From Archangium violaceum Cb vi76 (GTDB taxonomy: Bacteria; Myxococcota; Myxococcia; Myxococcales; Myxococcaceae), in NCBI RefSeq assembly GCF_000733295.1, contig NZ_JPMI01000130.1, positions 1 to 38,766 on the forward strand: a DNA stretch of 38,766 bases, read 5' to 3'. Numbering within the stretch: position 1 is the stretch's first letter; each line of letters starts with the position of its first letter. The notes under the pieces are model-generated. The model did no database searches and was not told the DNA's origin. It saw nothing but the letters and a program-made list of their open reading frames with translations. Below are positions 38,254 through 38,766 of this stretch, piece after piece. The translations under genes were made by a program, and so were the position numbers.

Positions 38254-38766
38254 ATGGCCATCACCCTCCGGCCCGCCCGTGCCGAGGACGCCCCCGCGCT
38301 GGGACGCATGGGCGGGGCGCTCGTCCGCCTGCACCATGCGTATGACCCGCGGCGCTTCATGACGCCCGAGGAGGACGTGGAGTCCGGCTACCGGTGGTGG
38401 CTGTCACGGGAGCTGAAGCGCCAGGGCGCGGTGGTGCTGGTGGCGGAGCGGGACGGCGCGGTGGTGGGCTACAGCTACGCCACGGTGGAGGGCCGGGACT
38501 GGAACGCGCTGCTCGATGCGCACGGTGAGCTGCACGACGTGTGGGTGGACGAGTCCGTGCGGGGCGGTGGCGTGGGAGGGCTGTTGCTGGAGGAGATGGT
38601 GCGGCAGTTGAAGGCACGGGGCGTGCCGCGCATCCTCCTGATGAGTGCCTCGAGGAACGAGGCGGCGCAGCGGCTCTTCGCGAAGCACGGCTGGCGCCCC
38701 ACCATGGTGGAGATGACGCGCGAGGTGGAGGACTCCGGGAAGGATTTCCCCTCTCCCCCCGGGAGA
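38254..38766 (+). CDS. GNAT family N-acetyltransferase (partial, runs off the window)
   Basis: A 171-codon open frame beginning ATGGCCATC, still open at the window end. It reads ITLRPARAEDAPALGRM at the start of the fold, then a V-V-GYSYATVEG strand, VWVDESVRGGGVGGLLLEEM with the acetyl-CoA-binding R/Q-x-x-G-x-G/A-like loop (RGGGVGG), and NEAAQRLFAKHGWRP, the family's C-terminal alpha-beta unit. Substrate is unknown. It starts 15 bases after the preceding stop and may be in the same transcript as the two-component pair. Only the last residues appear to be missing. Confidence 0.85.
   Translation, partial: MAITLRPARAEDAPALGRMGGALVRLHHAYDPRRFMTPEEDVESGYRWWLSRELKRQGAVVLVAERDGAVVGYSYATVEGRDWNALLDAHGELHDVWVDESVRGGGVGGLLLEEMVRQLKARGVPRILLMSASRNEAAQRLFAKHGWRPTMVEMTREVEDSGKDFPSPPGR

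Noticed and set aside
1-38766. tRNA, rRNA and CRISPR arrays
   Set aside because: Reading the gaps showed no cloverleaf-like segments, rRNA signatures or regularly spaced repeats. This was by eye only, so tRNAscan or CRISPR searches could still find something small.

Overview
The window is about 70% GC with strong third-position GC bias, and it looks like chromosome from a myxobacterium, most likely the Archangium/Cystobacter/Myxococcus group. The evidence is content: two DUF2378 paralogs, a DUF6310 lipoprotein paired with a DUF5953 protein, a basic chromatin-like protein with the myxobacterial 'MPPRGVKSPKRQRQY' start, five histidine kinases in 39 kb, a sterol-desaturase-type hydroxylase and a membrane-fused spermidine-synthase-like protein. 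All assignments come from reading the sequence; no database search was run.

Layout. 0-2.8 kb: a minus-strand operon (radical SAM/SPASM enzyme, a protein whose C-terminus looks like the ribosomal L7/L12 C-terminal domain, then an alpha/beta hydrolase), divergent from a membrane histidine kinase (2.9-4.6 kb). 4.7-7.8 kb: a basic DNA-binding-type protein, a short stretch of relics, a GT4 glycosyltransferase and a divergent DUF763 protein with a striking dyad over its ribosome-binding site. 7.9-9.3 kb: lipoprotein/partner module A. 9.6-15.1 kb: two tandem paralogous REC-PAS-GAF-histidine kinases. 15.1-20.4 kb: malic enzyme and the spermidine-synthase fusion. 20.6-22.4 kb: module B (DUF6310 lipoprotein and DUF5953 protein), abutted by a broken IS3-family element (22.5-23.35 kb). 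23.4-28.4 kb: a DUF2378 protein, a 2OG-Fe(II) oxygenase, an FKBP lipoprotein, a membrane protein, a phospholipase-D-like lipoprotein and a sterol-desaturase-like hydroxylase. 28.7-32.2 kb: module C. 32.3-34.8 kb: a PLP lyase, a mosaic of small and broken genes, a UBP zinc-finger protein and a second DUF2378 protein. 35.0-38.2 kb: a histidine kinase translationally coupled to a response-regulator/kinase hybrid. 38.25 kb to the end: a partial GNAT acetyltransferase.

The most interesting pattern is three unrelated modules of the same design. Each has a lipoprotein-signal protein with a nuclease-like C-terminal domain, followed by a cytoplasmic partner whose ATG overlaps the lipoprotein stop codon (ATGA). 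This is the layout expected for polymorphic lipoprotein toxins with cognate immunity proteins, comparable to the SitA/SitI toxins transferred by outer-membrane exchange in Myxococcus. Toxicity and immunity are inferred here, not shown. The second lead is the radical SAM / L7/L12-like operon, whose substrate I cannot name. The other regulatory leads are dyads over the start regions of DUF763 and DUF2378-2, tandem repeats upstream of the PLP lyase, and a strong intrinsic terminator at 20.52-20.56 kb that could end a small RNA.
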